From an uncultured Victivallis sp. (GTDB taxonomy: Bacteria > Verrucomicrobiota > Lentisphaeria > Victivallales > Victivallaceae), in NCBI GenBank assembly GCA_944389895.1, contig CALXOA010000066.1:22987-86986 (forward strand): a DNA stretch of 64,000 nt. The letters are read 5' to 3'. Made by a program: the position numbers and the translations under genes. How positions within the stretch are numbered: position 1 is the stretch's first letter; the number at the start of each line of letters is the position of its first letter. Positions 62,889-64,000 of the stretch are shown here, piece after piece. The notes below the pieces were generated by a model. That model was not told the origin of the DNA. It did no database searches and worked only from the letters and a program-made list of their open reading frames with translations.

Positions 62889-64000
62889 ATGTACTGGAAC
62901 AACGTGTTACTGGGGATAGCGGCGATTCTTCCCGGCCTGTCGGCCTGTGCCGCGCCGCTTCCGGTGGAGCAGGCCGGCGTTTCGGCCAAGGGCTCCGGAG
63001 TATATGAGTGGAAGGATGGCGCCATCGAGTTGCGGATCGACAATCCCGGCTCCACCTCCGGTGTCCGGATTGAGCCGCGGGGCGAGCTCAAGACCTGGGA
63101 TATGTCAAAGGCGCGCGTGATGGCCGCCGATGTCGAAAATCTGTCGAAGGATCGGCAGATGCGGATCAACATGTTCCTCGCCAACGGTCGCTGGGGGCAG
63201 GATGGTTTCCGTGAGGTGACCGCCGGAATCGCCCTGAATCCCGGTGAGAAGCGTACGCTGCGCCTGCAGCTGCCGCACAGCACCGCGTATGATTTTCCGA
63301 AAGGTGTTCCCGGCGTGCAGACGCTCGATACCTCGAAGGTCTCCAGCATCGAATTTTACATGCAGTGGCCGTTTGAGGCGAAGCGCGAGAATCTCGCGCA
63401 CTGTCTGATTTCAAATCTTCGTCTCGAGGGTGAGGTTTCCCCCGCGACTCCGGAGCCGTTTTTGCCGTTCATCGATCGTTATGGGCAGTATGTCCATGCC
63501 GACTGGCCGGAGAAGATCCGCTCCGATGCCGATCTGAAGAAAAACCTCGAAAAAGAGGCGGCCGAGCTTGCTTCTTCGCAGCGTCCTGAACAGTGGGATC
63601 GTTTCGGCGGGTGGAAGAACGGTCCGCAACTCGAGGCGACCGGAAACTTCCGGGTGGAGAAGTACGATGGCAAGTGGTGGCTGGTTGATCCGGAAGGGAG
63701 ACTCTTCTTCTCGCACGGCATGGATGTGCTGACGGTCAACGGCAATCCGATCAAATGTGCCGGACGCCCCGAATGGTTCGATTTTCCGGTCGGCAAGGAG
63801 GAGTCCATCGCCTTCAACCGGCGGAACCTGCAGATCAAATACGGCCAGGAGGTCTATGAGCCGTACTTCTTCCAGACCCTTGCGCTGCGGCTGCCGCACT
63901 GGGGATTCAATACGGTCGGCGACTGGGGGGATCCGCGCTTCATGGCGCTCGGAACCATCCCCTACACTCTGCAGCTGCCTGATTATGACTGGAAAATGCC
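62889..64000 (+). CDS. Secreted agarase-like glycoside hydrolase (C-terminus outside window)
   Basis: The frame opens with the ATG at 62889, preceded by AAAGGA, and stays open to the edge (at least 370 residues). An N-terminal signal peptide (WNNVLLGIAAILPGLSACAAP) could be a Sec signal, or a lipoprotein signal ending in LSAC, though the n-region lacks a basic residue. Residues 35-175 form a beta-sandwich-like domain. From about residue 240 a barrel begins with KWWLVDPEGRLFFSHGMD, a segment typical of agarase-like enzymes (GH50-type and related clan GH-A groups). Catalytic acids are expected beyond the window. The exact CAZy family is not certain. It follows the pseudopilin pair by 29 bases. 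Confidence 0.82.
   Translation, partial: MYWNNVLLGIAAILPGLSACAAPLPVEQAGVSAKGSGVYEWKDGAIELRIDNPGSTSGVRIEPRGELKTWDMSKARVMAADVENLSKDRQMRINMFLANGRWGQDGFREVTAGIALNPGEKRTLRLQLPHSTAYDFPKGVPGVQTLDTSKVSSIEFYMQWPFEAKRENLAHCLISNLRLEGEVSPATPEPFLPFIDRYGQYVHADWPEKIRSDADLKKNLEKEAAELASSQRPEQWDRFGGWKNGPQLEATGNFRVEKYDGKWWLVDPEGRLFFSHGMDVLTVNGNPIKCAGRPEWFDFPVGKEESIAFNRRNLQIKYGQEVYEPYFFQTLALRLPHWGFNTVGDWGDPRFMALGTIPYTLQLPDYDWKM

Overview
The window reads as a GC-rich chromosome segment of a diderm, carbohydrate-degrading bacterium of the PVC group, most likely a Lentisphaerota (Victivallis-like) organism. This is an inference. It rests on the pilus-like gene set first known from Akkermansia (Amuc_1098 to Amuc_1102 families), pseudopilin proteins with [18 protein letters not shown] N-termini, an exosortase-associated protein (TIGR04073-like), many glycoside hydrolases with their own regulators, and outer-membrane genes (lpxD, skp, lspA, secretins). 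No phage, insertion sequence, CRISPR array, rRNA or tRNA was seen.

Layout. 1-2.5 kb: a membrane ion transporter cut by the left edge, with a PTS-EIIA/CBS fusion protein upstream on the same strand. 2.8-8.5 kb: an HU-like protein, then hisS-adk-map-infA and ackA-pta. 8.6-11.8 kb: two secretin-like genes on the minus strand. 12-13.4 kb: a small lipoprotein and tpiA. 13.5-24.5 kb: secG followed by six pilus-like genes in one direction, namely a small secreted protein, a PilM-like ATPase fused to a PilN-like part, two single-pass membrane proteins and two large secretins, closed by a strong terminator. 24.6-31.5 kb: rpsD, then a GH38 mannosidase, L-fucose isomerase and glutamate dehydrogenase. 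31.8-38 kb: a sugar cluster (HPr, GH78-like rhamnosidase, unassigned glycosidase-like protein) divergent from a GntR/LacI-type regulator. 38-49.6 kb: a GT-C membrane glycosyltransferase, a proline-rich secreted protein, a LOG protein, queF-argJ-purQ, an exosortase-associated protein, ychF, a DksA-like protein, lspA, nnr and a lipoprotein. 49.7-55.2 kb: a 59-residue protein with its own promoter and terminator, a sugar-nucleotide dehydratase homologue lacking part of its active site, a cyclophilin, a pseudopilin, a polysaccharide deacetylase and an SGNH esterase. 55.3-59.9 kb: guaB, skp, lpxD and a Sel1-repeat protein on the minus strand. 60.2-64 kb: a LacI-type regulator with a conspicuous operator, two tandem paralogous pseudopilins and a secreted agarase-like hydrolase cut by the right edge.

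How it fits together. The 13.5-24.5 kb operon, with the extra secretin pair just upstream, probably builds an envelope-spanning pilus or type II secretion-like machine. The pseudopilins beside hydrolases and regulators look like substrate-specific partners of such a machine. No PilB/PilT ATPase, PilC or prepilin peptidase gene lies in the window, so this link is a hypothesis. The remaining genes are housekeeping or serve mannose, fucose and rhamnose use and acetate production.

Promoters were judged by eye from -35/-10 matches. Several gene starts were moved downstream of the longest open frame because of Shine-Dalgarno position or family length.
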